This document shows, in pieces, positions 30,849-38,173 of a stretch of DNA of 64,000 nucleotides; within the stretch, counting starts at the first letter, position 1, and every line of letters starts with the position of its first letter. Position numbers and translations under genes: made by a program. The stretch lies in the NCBI RefSeq assembly GCF_006385575.1, contig NZ_CP041040.1:2666001-2730000 (forward strand). The letters are read 5' to 3'. Origin of the DNA: Microbacterium foliorum. GTDB taxonomy: Bacteria > Actinomycetota > Actinomycetes > Actinomycetales > Microbacteriaceae. Below the pieces are notes generated by a model. That model was not told where the DNA came from, searched no databases, and was given only the letters and a program-made list of their open reading frames with translations.

Positions 30849-31567
30849 GCGGATGCTCCTTCAACGAGATCGAAGTACTTGCTCTCGAGCGAGTCGGCGT
30901 CGCTCGTGACGAGGTCGCCGAGCCTTCCGGCGAAGAGCGCGCGCCGCTTGATGACGACCACCTCGTCCACGACCTGTTCCAGCTCAGCGAGCTGGTGACT
31001 GGCGATCAGGACGGTGCCGCCGCGTTCCGAATAGCCGCGCAGGAACCGGCGAAGCCAGCGGATGCCGTCGGGATCGAGCCCGTTGGCCGGCTCATCCAGG
31101 ATGAGTGTCCGGGGCGAGCCGATGAGGGCTGCGGCCAGCCCGAGACGCTGGGTCATCCCCGTCGAGAAGGTCTTCACTCGGCGACGGGCATCCGCCGCGA
31201 GCCCGACCTCCTCGAGCACCTCGTCGACTCGTCCACGCTGGGCCCCCGCCGCGAGCCGGCAGATCTCCAGATGACGCCGGGCGGTGATACCGCCCTCGAA
31301 GCCGAAGCCGTCCATGTGGACACCGACGTGAGATGCCGGATTGTCGAGCGCGGAGAACGGCATGCCGTCGATGAGGCTGTCGCCGATCGTCGGCTTCAGC
31401 AGGCCGACGATCGTTCGCAGAGTCGTCGACTTGCCCGCGCCGTTGGGCCCCAGGAGGCCGACGATCGACCCGTACGGCACAGCGAACGACAGTTCTTCGA
31501 CCGCGGCCCGGTCTCCGTACCTCTTCGTGAGTCCTCGGACCTCGATCGCGTGATCGTTCATCTTCAT
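30845..31567 (-). CDS. Daptide cluster ABC transporter ATPase
   Basis: A 240-residue ATP-binding subunit. GLLGPNGAGKSTTLRT is Walker A, FSTGMTQRLGLAAAL is the signature helix and LILDEPANGLDPDG is Walker B, typical of drug or bacteriocin exporters. I chose the ATG at 31567 because it overlaps the stop of the protease gene (ATGA) and GAGGTG lies 8 bases upstream; another ATG 6 bases downstream is also possible. It drives the two-permease exporter encoded next. Confidence 0.9.
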   Translation of the reverse strand: MKMNDHAIEVRGLTKRYGDRAAVEELSFAVPYGSIVGLLGPNGAGKSTTLRTIVGLLKPTIGDSLIDGMPFSALDNPASHVGVHMDGFGFEGGITARRHLEICRLAAGAQRGRVDEVLEEVGLAADARRRVKTFSTGMTQRLGLAAALIGSPRTLILDEPANGLDPDGIRWLRRFLRGYSERGGTVLIASHQLAELEQVVDEVVVIKRRALFAGRLGDLVTSDADSLESKYFDLVEGASA

Positions 31568-33267
31568 TCCTTTCCCACCTCTCCGCTCTGAAGAGATGAC
31601 AGTGGCATCGCCACTCCGGTCACCCAGAGCGTCTGCCACAGACTTCTCACACCGAGTTCGACTCGCGCCTGCCCCGTCGCAGGCAGGGAGCCGCTCTCCT
31701 CTGACACGTCCACCGCGGCGATGATCACGGCGGAGACCGTCGCACCGTCCGACGTGATCGGGAACAGCGCCTCGAGCGGCACCCTCGTCGGCTCCGTTCG
31801 CCGCGACCCGACCGTTCCTTCTCCGACCTGCTCATTCGCGAGGATGCCGTTGCTCATCAGGATCACAGGCGCACCGTCGGGCACGTCCGCCTCGACTGCG
31901 TCGCCGGTCTCGCCGGCGCGCAGAAGGACCACGTTGTCACCGTGCGCGGTGAAGCCGAAGGTCGCTGTCACGGGGACGGGGATCACGGCGCCGGCGATCA
32001 CGATGCTCGCGACGAGCGCGGTGACGACGGACCCGAATCGGAGCCGTGCAACGCCGGAACGAAGCACGCGGCGGAGGGCCTTGACGAGAATCACGGCACC
32101 GGCGAGAACGACGACGACTTCGAGAGCGACGACGAGCACACCGAGGATCGGTCCGCCGCCCGCGAGTGCTCGGGCTATGCGGGCGACGGCGAAGACCACC
32201 AGCACGACCGGGGTGGTGAGGCACGCGAGACCGAACGGCACGCTCCACCATCTGTCGAGACGCTTGATCCTCCGCCGGCCTCCGAACAGCAGACCGGCCA
32301 GGAAGTCCGAGCCATCGCCGATCGCCCGATCCCTCAGGTTCGGCTCGTCCAGAGCACTCATGAGCGCGATGTACCCGTCGAACCGCACGAAGGGGATCAG
32401 ATTGATGAGGACGATGGCGCCGCAGGAGACGGCGAGGAGCAGCGCGGTCTGGTGGACCACGGGCTGCGAGAGCACGAGCGCGCCGATGAGCGCGATCGCG
32501 CCGGCGACAGCGTGCACCGCAGGCCCCGCCAGTGCGATGGCGACGCGTTGCCGGCGTTCCGGGAGCCGCCACCCGTCCGTCACGTCCACGAAGAATGCCG
32601 GGCTGAGGTAGAAGAGCATGAAGCCCGCCCTTCGGGGTCTGCCTCCGAACCTCGTGAGAGTGACGCCGTGAGCGCTCTCGTGGAGCAGGGTCATGAGCGA
32701 GAGTGCCGCGACGAGATACACCAGGGCGACGAGCGGCACCGGCGTGGTGAGGGCGGCCCATAGCTCGTCCACCTGAGCGGATGCGGCGAGGAGTCCCAGG
32801 CACACCAGAATCGCAACCGACACCAGAACTGCTCGGCGTGAGAGCCGGACGATCAGTCGGTCCAGACGACCGAAGATGGCAGGTGCGCGAAGCGTCGCGA
32901 TCTGCAGAGTGAATGGGGGCCGGTAGACCACTCGGCCGGGTGGGAGCTTCCTGCCGCCCTCGAGTAGCCCGCACGCGCGAAATCGCTGGGCCAGGTGCAG
33001 AAAGTGCTCCAACGACTCGGAAGGGGCGAAGCGCCGGTGCAGATCGTGAAGTGCGGTTTCGCCGTTCATCGCTCGCAGCAGATCGACGACCGCCCGAGAG
33101 ACCCTCGATGAGGGCACTCCGTGCAGCATCGCGATCCATATCCCGTCTTCGGCCGCCTGTTCGAAGACGACGCCGGAGGCGAGGAGGGGGCACGAGTCGG
33201 CAGCGAGCGCATCCTCCACTGACCGAGACTGTCGGCGTCGAGGGAGGCTACCGGGACGCATCGGCAT
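31564..33267 (-). CDS. mpaP: Daptide cluster PqqD-like/M50 membrane metalloprotease (MpaP type)
   Basis: A protein of about 567 residues. The N-terminal 100 residues (from EDALAADSCPLLASGVVF to ACGLLEGG) look like a PqqD-type RiPP recognition winged helix. Then come about ten membrane helices with the zinc motif HESAHGVTLTRFGG (about residue 220) and the second M50 motif IPFVRFDGYIALM (about 305). This matches the intramembrane protease of daptide clusters, expected to remove the leader after the A-P site. The ATG at 33267 has GGAGG six bases upstream and overlaps the methyltransferase gene by 20 bases. The beta-rich C-terminal 150 residues are unassigned. Confidence 0.82.
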   Translation of the reverse strand: MPMRPGSLPRRRQSRSVEDALAADSCPLLASGVVFEQAAEDGIWIAMLHGVPSSRVSRAVVDLLRAMNGETALHDLHRRFAPSESLEHFLHLAQRFRACGLLEGGRKLPPGRVVYRPPFTLQIATLRAPAIFGRLDRLIVRLSRRAVLVSVAILVCLGLLAASAQVDELWAALTTPVPLVALVYLVAALSLMTLLHESAHGVTLTRFGGRPRRAGFMLFYLSPAFFVDVTDGWRLPERRQRVAIALAGPAVHAVAGAIALIGALVLSQPVVHQTALLLAVSCGAIVLINLIPFVRFDGYIALMSALDEPNLRDRAIGDGSDFLAGLLFGGRRRIKRLDRWWSVPFGLACLTTPVVLVVFAVARIARALAGGGPILGVLVVALEVVVVLAGAVILVKALRRVLRSGVARLRFGSVVTALVASIVIAGAVIPVPVTATFGFTAHGDNVVLLRAGETGDAVEADVPDGAPVILMSNGILANEQVGEGTVGSRRTEPTRVPLEALFPITSDGATVSAVIIAAVDVSEESGSLPATGQARVELGVRSLWQTLWVTGVAMPLSSLQSGEVGKE

Positions 33268-34075
33268 CCATCGCCTCCGAGTGCCCCGCCCACGTCGTCG
33301 TGAGCAGAATGATGTCCTCTCCACCGAGCGTCCGAACGGCAGAGGCAGCCGGAACGGCGAATCCCGCGTCGACGAGCTCTCGCGAGAGGATCTCGTGGTC
33401 GAGCACTCTCAGACGGCTCGTGAGCACTGTCACTTCGCCGCCTTCCGCGAGGTCTGCGACGCGAACCCAGTTGACCACCCGCGCCGCGCCATCCTCTTCC
33501 ACCTGCTGAGAGAACAGATACCTCTCCGTGCCGTCGGGACCGGGGACCTCGATCTCGCAGTCCCTCGACACCGAGAAGCTCTCCGCGGACGCGGCTCCGG
33601 CAACCGTGAAGGCGAAGACGCCCTGCGCCGCGAGGTGACGTCGCACATTCGCGTAGAGGAGGGATCTGCCCACGCTGTCGAGCAACGTGATGGAGGTCGC
33701 TCCGATGATCACGAGCCCGAACCGCTGCGGCAGCGAGAAGTCGCGCATGTCCCCGACGACGCACTCCAGCATCGTGTGGTCCGGCAGCGTTCGACGAAGA
33801 CGGGAGAGCATATCGTCGGAAAGATCGATCGCGGTCACCCGCTTGCCCGACCTGACCAGCGGAACAGTCAACCTCCCACTCCCCGCCGCAACATCGAGGA
33901 TCGGTCCCTCGGCCTCTCTCGCGAGCGCGAGCATCTCTCGGATCTCCGCACGGTCGGGTCCGACCAGCCGATCATAGAAATCGGCGCCGGCACCCGAATA
34001 CAGATCCTGCTCCTTCGGCACCGCTCCGACCGTGCGGAGCCTCGCCGCCACGGTTTCAGTAAGAGAACCGGACAT
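33248..34075 (-). CDS. mpaM: Daptide N-methyltransferase (MpaM type)
   Basis: A 275-residue class I SAM methyltransferase. DVAAGSGRLTVPLV (about residue 57) is motif I, AIDLSDDML is the acidic loop and VVGDMRDFSLP is motif III. In the daptide pathway this enzyme dimethylates the amine formed at the former threonine, giving the class-defining dimethyl-propanediamine C-terminus. It is separated from the precursor genes by a hairpin and a 14-base C tract. The ATG at 34075 has GAGAGGTG about 7 bases upstream. Assignment rests on motif plus cluster; the family membership is from memory. Confidence 0.85.
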   Translation of the reverse strand: MSGSLTETVAARLRTVGAVPKEQDLYSGAGADFYDRLVGPDRAEIREMLALAREAEGPILDVAAGSGRLTVPLVRSGKRVTAIDLSDDMLSRLRRTLPDHTMLECVVGDMRDFSLPQRFGLVIIGATSITLLDSVGRSLLYANVRRHLAAQGVFAFTVAGAASAESFSVSRDCEIEVPGPDGTERYLFSQQVEEDGAARVVNWVRVADLAEGGEVTVLTSRLRVLDHEILSRELVDAGFAVPAASAVRTLGGEDIILLTTTWAGHSEAMDADASR

Positions 34076-34094
34076 TCACGCATCACCTCTCAGT

Positions 34095-34108
34095 GGGGGG
34101 GGGGGGGG
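34095..34108. repeat. Poly-G/poly-C homopolymer tract (14 bp) before mpaM
   Basis: Fourteen consecutive G on the plus strand, C on the coding strand, sit just after the T run of the terminator and about 20 bases before mpaM. Such tracts slip during replication, so length may vary between cells and could alter the mpaM leader. The exact count could also be a sequencing artefact. Confidence 0.8.
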
Positions 34109-34146
34109 AAAAACGGGGTGCGGGCGTGTTGAGCCACCCGCACCCC
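34109..34146 (-). terminator. Rho-independent terminator between precursor genes and mpaM
   Basis: On the minus strand, GGGGTGCGGG (34146-34137) and CCCGCACCCC (34124-34115) form a perfect 10-bp stem with a 12-base loop, followed by one G and five T. It lies 5 bases past the third precursor stop. Partial readthrough would make precursor mRNA exceed that of the downstream enzymes. Confidence 0.7.
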
Positions 34147-34151
34147 TTCGG

Positions 34152-34271
34152 TCAGGTCGCGATCGCTGCCGCACCGCCGATGATGGCGATGATGTAGCTC
34201 GCGTGCTCCCACCATTCGAGTGGCGCATCGATGTGTTCGAGCTCCACGAACTCGAGCGACTTCGTCTGCAT
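34152..34271 (-). CDS. mpaA3: Daptide precursor peptide 3
   Basis: A 39-residue peptide, too short for most gene callers. The N-terminal leader contains LEFVELEHIDAP. After that A-P the core is hydrophobic and helical, starting LEWWEHAS and ending IIGGAAAIAT, with the required C-terminal Thr. GGAGGT lies 5 bases before the ATG. The stop is followed by the terminator hairpin. It shares the leader pattern F-x-E-L-E-x-[MI]-[DE]-A-P with the other two precursors. Confidence 0.9.
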   Translation of the reverse strand: MQTKSLEFVELEHIDAPLEWWEHASYIIAIIGGAAAIAT

Positions 34272-34307
34272 TTCCTACCTCCTCGGTACGCCTTGCGAAG
34301 GCGACTC

Positions 34308-34433
34308 CTATGTCAGGGCGATGATTCCGATGATCACGCCGACGGCGAATCCGCGGGTCCAATCAAGGGCGTCATCCGGCGCCTCCATGGCCTCGAGTTC
34401 GGTGAACTCGAGGGTCGGCATTGCTGCGTGCAT
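34308..34433 (-). CDS. mpaA2: Daptide precursor peptide 2
   Basis: A 41-residue peptide. Leader segment LEFTELEAMEAP, then a core DDALDWTRGF followed by hydrophobic AVGVIIGIIALT ending in Thr. GGAGGT lies 4 bases before the ATG at 34433; a second in-frame ATG at 34421 would shorten the leader by 4 residues. Its smaller core charge and Ile-rich end make it distinct from the other two, so three different mature peptides are expected. Confidence 0.9.
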   Translation of the reverse strand: MHAAMPTLEFTELEAMEAPDDALDWTRGFAVGVIIGIIALT

Positions 34434-34473
34434 ACTCACCTCCCTCCCATTTCCTCTTGTTTGCTCGACAGGG

Positions 34474-34608
34474 TCACGTCGCGGCGGCAGCGCCGATCCC
34501 TATCAGCACCAGCGCACTGATCGCGCCCTGATAGAAGCTCTCCCAGCTGGGGGCGTCCATTCCCTCCAGCTCTTGGAACTGGATATGCGTGTGCACGCTT
34601 TCGTTCAT
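34474..34608 (-). CDS. mpaA1: Daptide precursor peptide 1
   Basis: A 44-residue peptide. Leader segment IQFQELEGMDAP, then a core SWESFYQ followed by GAISALVLIGIGAAAAT, ending in the conserved Thr. The ribosome site GGAGGT overlaps the stop of the upstream dehydrogenase gene, and only 5 bases separate the two genes. The ATG at 34613 runs into an immediate stop, so 34608 is the start. The conserved terminal Thr is the substrate position in known daptides. Confidence 0.92.
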   Translation of the reverse strand: MNESVHTHIQFQELEGMDAPSWESFYQGAISALVLIGIGAAAAT

Positions 34609-34613
34609 CTCAT

Positions 34614-35756
34614 TCACCTCCCTTCGCTCCAGTAGGAATCACGGAGCAGATCGCAGAAGTCGTCTGCGAAAAGACCCGCGAGCATCGGGTAGCGGTTTCC
34701 CCACGCGGTTTCCGTGGCGGCGGAGATGCGGCGGATCGCCTGAGCGGTCGGCCGTAGCGGAGGTGGGATCCCCCAGCGGTCGACGAGTGCGGCGATACCG
34801 GTGGGTGGGTCGAGGGGAAGCGCGACCCGGCCGGCGACGCTCGTCCAGAACTCTTCGAGGCTCCCGCGATCTCCCCACCGTGGGTCTCCCGAGCACACTC
34901 GACGCCAGACCGCCGCGATGATCGCCGCTGTGGCGACCATCTTGCGAACCTGCAGCACGAAGGCGACTTCGTTGGCCACATACCAGTGGCGAGCACTGTA
35001 GGGATCGTGCCCCCGCAACGCAGCGCTGCGCTGGGTGGCGGCGCTCAGACGAGCAAGACGCAGACGTGAGTCGGCAGCTTCCACGTCACCCGAGGCCGTC
35101 TCGAGAAGAGCACCCGCGAGCGCGATCGCGTCACGTCGCCCCCTGGCACTTCGCCGCGACCCCGTCGAGGCGCCCGCGAGACGGAGGAATGCCTCGAGTG
35201 CTCCCTCCCTGACGGACGCCGACGTGAGGGTTCTCAGATTGCAGGGATCGATGATGGCGTGGCGGGGCCTCAGGGATCGTCCGACGATGAGCCGATAGCC
35301 GCTCTCGTTCTTGAGGATGCTGACGCTGTTCGTCTCCGACGAGGTGCCCAGCGTCGTCGGCACCGCGACGATGTCCACGGGTGGCCGAGCATCCGGCAGG
35401 AAGGTCAGCGCCGACTTCGACGCGCGTTCGATGGCGAAGTCGAACATGCGCCCCGGAGCGAGCACGAGGGACGCGATCTTGGTGGCGTCGAGAACGCTTC
35501 CTCCGCCCACGGCGACGATCACGCTGGGGGGCCGACGAACGATCTCCTCCGCCATGCCGGCGACAGCCGTGACCGTCATGGAGTGAGCGTCCACCTCGAT
35601 CCTTCTGGCCGAGTAGTCAGCGACGACCCGTGCTGCGACCGACGAATCCGCGACCACGAGGGTCTCTCGATCGGCGATGAGCCGTGTGGTCGTCTGCCGC
35701 GCGATGTCGTGCCCGTGCCAGAGAGTCGGGACCCGCGCAGCGAACTCAGAGCTCAT
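34614..35756 (-). CDS. mpaC: Daptide dehydrogenase, iron-containing alcohol dehydrogenase family (MpaC type)
   Basis: A 380-residue protein of the iron-type alcohol dehydrogenase family. AVGGGSVLDATK is the NAD-phosphate loop, and VPTTLGTSSETNSVSI matches the family TTxGTxSE segment. In the known pathway such an enzyme oxidises and decarboxylates the C-terminal Thr to an aminoketone. The usual metal-ligand patch (D-A-x-x-H) is not evident; the aligned stretch reads REGALEAFLRL. I took the ATG at 35756 (MSSEF, GGAG seven bases upstream), which overlaps the aminotransferase stop by 11 bases; the frame is open 63 bases earlier. Confidence 0.85.
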   Translation of the reverse strand: MSSEFAARVPTLWHGHDIARQTTTRLIADRETLVVADSSVAARVVADYSARRIEVDAHSMTVTAVAGMAEEIVRRPPSVIVAVGGGSVLDATKIASLVLAPGRMFDFAIERASKSALTFLPDARPPVDIVAVPTTLGTSSETNSVSILKNESGYRLIVGRSLRPRHAIIDPCNLRTLTSASVREGALEAFLRLAGASTGSRRSARGRRDAIALAGALLETASGDVEAADSRLRLARLSAATQRSAALRGHDPYSARHWYVANEVAFVLQVRKMVATAAIIAAVWRRVCSGDPRWGDRGSLEEFWTSVAGRVALPLDPPTGIAALVDRWGIPPPLRPTAQAIRRISAATETAWGNRYPMLAGLFADDFCDLLRDSYWSEGR

Positions 35757-37011
35757 GCTGAAACTCCTGCGTCTGCGCGATGCCCGCGCGCACAGCGGAA
35801 TCGATCTCGAGAAGTTCACTCGTGCTGAATCCGTACGCCGGAATCAGTTCGATGGCGCTGGGGCCCGGCTGCACGAGCACACCGTTCTCGGCGATGGCGT
35901 CGACGACTCTGAGAACCTCGGCCCCCGAGAGCTGACTCCCGTCCTGGTTGCGAAGGGCGAGCCCCACGAAGCAGCCTCTTCCTGTCACCTCAGCGACCGC
36001 ACTGTCGGACTTCAGCCGAGTCGCCAGACGCCACAGGTCGGCCGCGAGCGCTCGCGTGGTCGACTCGACGTCGATGCGGTGCAGCTCTTCGATCACCGCG
36101 ACGATGGCCGCCGCGCACGCGGGCGTCCCCGCCTGCGTCTCGCCGTGGACGAACGTCCAGCCCCCGCGCGTGAACGCGGACGCGACGTGCGCTCCCACGA
36201 GCAGCGCTGCGGCGCCCGTCGCGCCGTTCGTCAACGCTTTCGAGAGAACGAGGACGTCAGGCGGGGCAGCCCACTCGTCTGTGGCGAACATCGTGCCGGT
36301 GCGTCCGAAGCCCGTCGCGACCTCATCGGCGACGATCAGGAACCCGTACTCCTCGCGCAGGTCGAGGAGCCGCGATACGAACGCATCGGACAGCGCGTGC
36401 GCGCCGCTGCCCAGGACGGGCTCCACCACCACAGACGCGATTCTGGGACCCTCCCGCTTCAGCAGCGTCTCCAGCTCCTCCCCATGATCGCTGTGGGAGA
36501 CATGCCGCACCGACCTGCGGTCGACGGAGTAGACGAATTGGAGGAGGTCGTCTCCGCTCAGTGCGTGGCTGCCGTACATCGTGCCGTGATAGCTGCCCTT
36601 CAGACCGACGATGAGCGACCGCGACGCGGCCCCTTGCTGCGCCCAGTACTGTCGTGCGAGCTTCATCGCGGAGTCGTTCGCCGCCCCGCCCGACGTGCAG
36701 AAGATGACTCGGCTGTACCGGAGCGGGCCGGCGAGCTCGATGAGCGCGTCAGCCGCTACCTCGGCGTACCGATGCGGCGCGCGGAACAGGGTCAGGTACG
36801 AGGCGTCGTGCGCCGCTCTGCTCACGGCGTCAGCGACCGCTCGATTTCCGAAGCCGAGGGGAACATTCCACAGGCCGCTCGTCGCGCTGAGGCGTGTGGA
36901 TCCGTCCGCGAACTCGATGCGGTTCCCGGCCGCTCCGACGGCGACACGGTCTCGCGTGAACGTGGCGTCCGCGGGAAGCATCGACGTCCACAGCGCGTGC
37001 GGAACGCTCAT
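35746..37011 (-). CDS. mpaD: Daptide class III aminotransferase (MpaD type)
   Basis: A 421-residue PLP-dependent class III aminotransferase. IVADEVATGFGRTG carries the cofactor Asp, and VLSKALTNGATGAAALL carries the Schiff-base Lys. Upstream VVEPVLGSGAH and GSYHGTMYGSHALSG complete the fold. In the daptide route it aminates the ketone produced by the dehydrogenase. It starts 4 bases into the recognition-protein stop, showing tight coupling. Assignment is from family plus neighbours. Confidence 0.88.
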   Translation of the reverse strand: MSVPHALWTSMLPADATFTRDRVAVGAAGNRIEFADGSTRLSATSGLWNVPLGFGNRAVADAVSRAAHDASYLTLFRAPHRYAEVAADALIELAGPLRYSRVIFCTSGGAANDSAMKLARQYWAQQGAASRSLIVGLKGSYHGTMYGSHALSGDDLLQFVYSVDRRSVRHVSHSDHGEELETLLKREGPRIASVVVEPVLGSGAHALSDAFVSRLLDLREEYGFLIVADEVATGFGRTGTMFATDEWAAPPDVLVLSKALTNGATGAAALLVGAHVASAFTRGGWTFVHGETQAGTPACAAAIVAVIEELHRIDVESTTRALAADLWRLATRLKSDSAVAEVTGRGCFVGLALRNQDGSQLSGAEVLRVVDAIAENGVLVQPGPSAIELIPAYGFSTSELLEIDSAVRAGIAQTQEFQHEL

Positions 37012-38075
37012 CGTCCGCTGCCCGGCGTCGCCCGGCGTGACGCATCAACCTGTGTGCCGAAGTGGATGTTGAGCGCGGTGGCAGCGTCGCGGCACAGCGT
37101 GCTCGCGTGAGACTCCGACAGGCCGCACTCCCGAGCCAATCTCTCGACCGCGACCTCGGGCGCGCTCGAGGTCTGAGTGGCGGCGACGACCTTCGCGGTC
37201 ATTGGCGACAGCAGCTGGCGGCGCAGCGTCGCGGTGTCGGCGAGCACGAAGCCGTCTGAGGCCTCGAGCAGGAGAGGATCCGAGGACAGCGGTTCGGCGT
37301 CTGCGCGGTCGTCGTCGATGAGCGACCAGCCGAATCCCGAGATCCTCGTGATGCCGTTCTCCAGGCGGAGCATCTTGATGAGGTCCGTCGCATTGAGGTA
37401 CCGACCGATCCATCCGCGGACGGTCAGGTCTTCGATGAGTTCTCGACTCGGCGCCAAGCCTCCGAAAGCCACAGCACGGGGCACGCAGGACTCGATCACG
37501 GTCTTCAGCTCGTCGACCTCGCCGACGACCTCGCCCTGCATGCCGACGCTGACCAGCCCATCCGAGCCCACCCTGATCGCGCTCGGAGTCGCGAGTTCGC
37601 CCGGCGCCGCAAGAGCGCGGCGGTTCGCGAGCAGCACCCGCGGGTCGATCAGTGACGATGGGAAGACTCCCGTGCGACGAGCGAGGTCGGCATCATCGAG
37701 AAATGACTGCCAACTCGTCTCATCGAAGAAGCCCACCGTCGTGGGGCCGATGATCTGCACGTACGCCGCAGCGACGTAGTCCTGGAGTTCGACGCCGAGT
37801 TCGCCGAAGAACAGCTCGTCACCGATCTCACTCAGCGCGCCCGTGAAGCGAACGGCATCGGCGGGTCCGTCATAGGGACCGCTCTGCGCGTGCAGCAGAA
37901 CCGCATCGTCTTCGCCGGCCAGATCAGCGACGCTCTCTGCTCCGGCGCCGCTTTCGACGAGAAACACCCGTGAGTACTGCTCCTGCTCGCCGGTGATCCA
38001 CTCACGGAGCGCCCGTGCCCCGACGAGCTCCAGTCCGTGGCTTTCCCGCGATGCCTCAGTCGTGCTGATGTGCAT
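37008..38075 (-). CDS. mpaB: Daptide RiPP recognition protein (MpaB type)
   Basis: A 355-residue protein. The last 80 residues (from PLLLEASDGFVLADT to DAATALNIHFG) have the PqqD-like winged-helix pattern, with an initial strand pair then helices ending SESHASTLCRDAA, as expected of a RiPP recognition element that binds the leader peptide. The remainder has no motif I recognise. It is the first gene of the operon. In known daptides a recognition protein partners the dehydrogenase; that role is inferred here. The start ATG has GGGGAGA just upstream. Confidence 0.8.
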   Translation of the reverse strand: MHISTTEASRESHGLELVGARALREWITGEQEQYSRVFLVESGAGAESVADLAGEDDAVLLHAQSGPYDGPADAVRFTGALSEIGDELFFGELGVELQDYVAAAYVQIIGPTTVGFFDETSWQSFLDDADLARRTGVFPSSLIDPRVLLANRRALAAPGELATPSAIRVGSDGLVSVGMQGEVVGEVDELKTVIESCVPRAVAFGGLAPSRELIEDLTVRGWIGRYLNATDLIKMLRLENGITRISGFGWSLIDDDRADAEPLSSDPLLLEASDGFVLADTATLRRQLLSPMTAKVVAATQTSSAPEVAVERLARECGLSESHASTLCRDAATALNIHFGTQVDASRRATPGSGR

Positions 38076-38094
38076 TTCTCCCCAGAAATGTCGA

Positions 38095-38110
38095 GATGCC
38101 TTCAGGCATC
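38095..38110. promoter_or_regulatory. Hairpin GATGCC-TTCA-GGCATC in the daptide operon leader
   Basis: A perfect 6-bp inverted repeat with a 4-base loop lies 20 bases upstream of the first daptide gene. A second short repeat, CCTCA-GA-TGAGG, is at 38118-38129. They sit between the start codon and the AT-rich promoter patch and could be an operator or leader structure. Confidence 0.35.
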
Positions 38111-38128
38111 GCTGCGTCCTCAGATGAG

Positions 38129-38163
38129 GCTATATATCCATCAAATGTGCTGCAATATTTTCC
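38129..38163 (-). promoter_or_regulatory. Candidate daptide operon promoter
   Basis: This is the most AT-rich patch nearby. On the minus strand it reads TTGCAG then TATATAGC with a 13-15 base spacer, shorter than the ideal 17. It lies 60-80 bases ahead of the first daptide gene, and no other promoter-like patch occurs in the operon. Boxes are tentative. Confidence 0.35.
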
Positions 38164-38173
38164 GTTCGCGGCC

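Noticed and set aside
33268-33324. Earlier start for the M50 protease
   Set aside because: The extra 19 residues are Arg-rich translation of the methyltransferase gene, and GGAGG supports the ATG at 33267.
34032-34520. A plus-strand frame across the precursor region
   Set aside because: It is opposite three peptides with ribosome sites and a shared leader, and has no recognisable domain.
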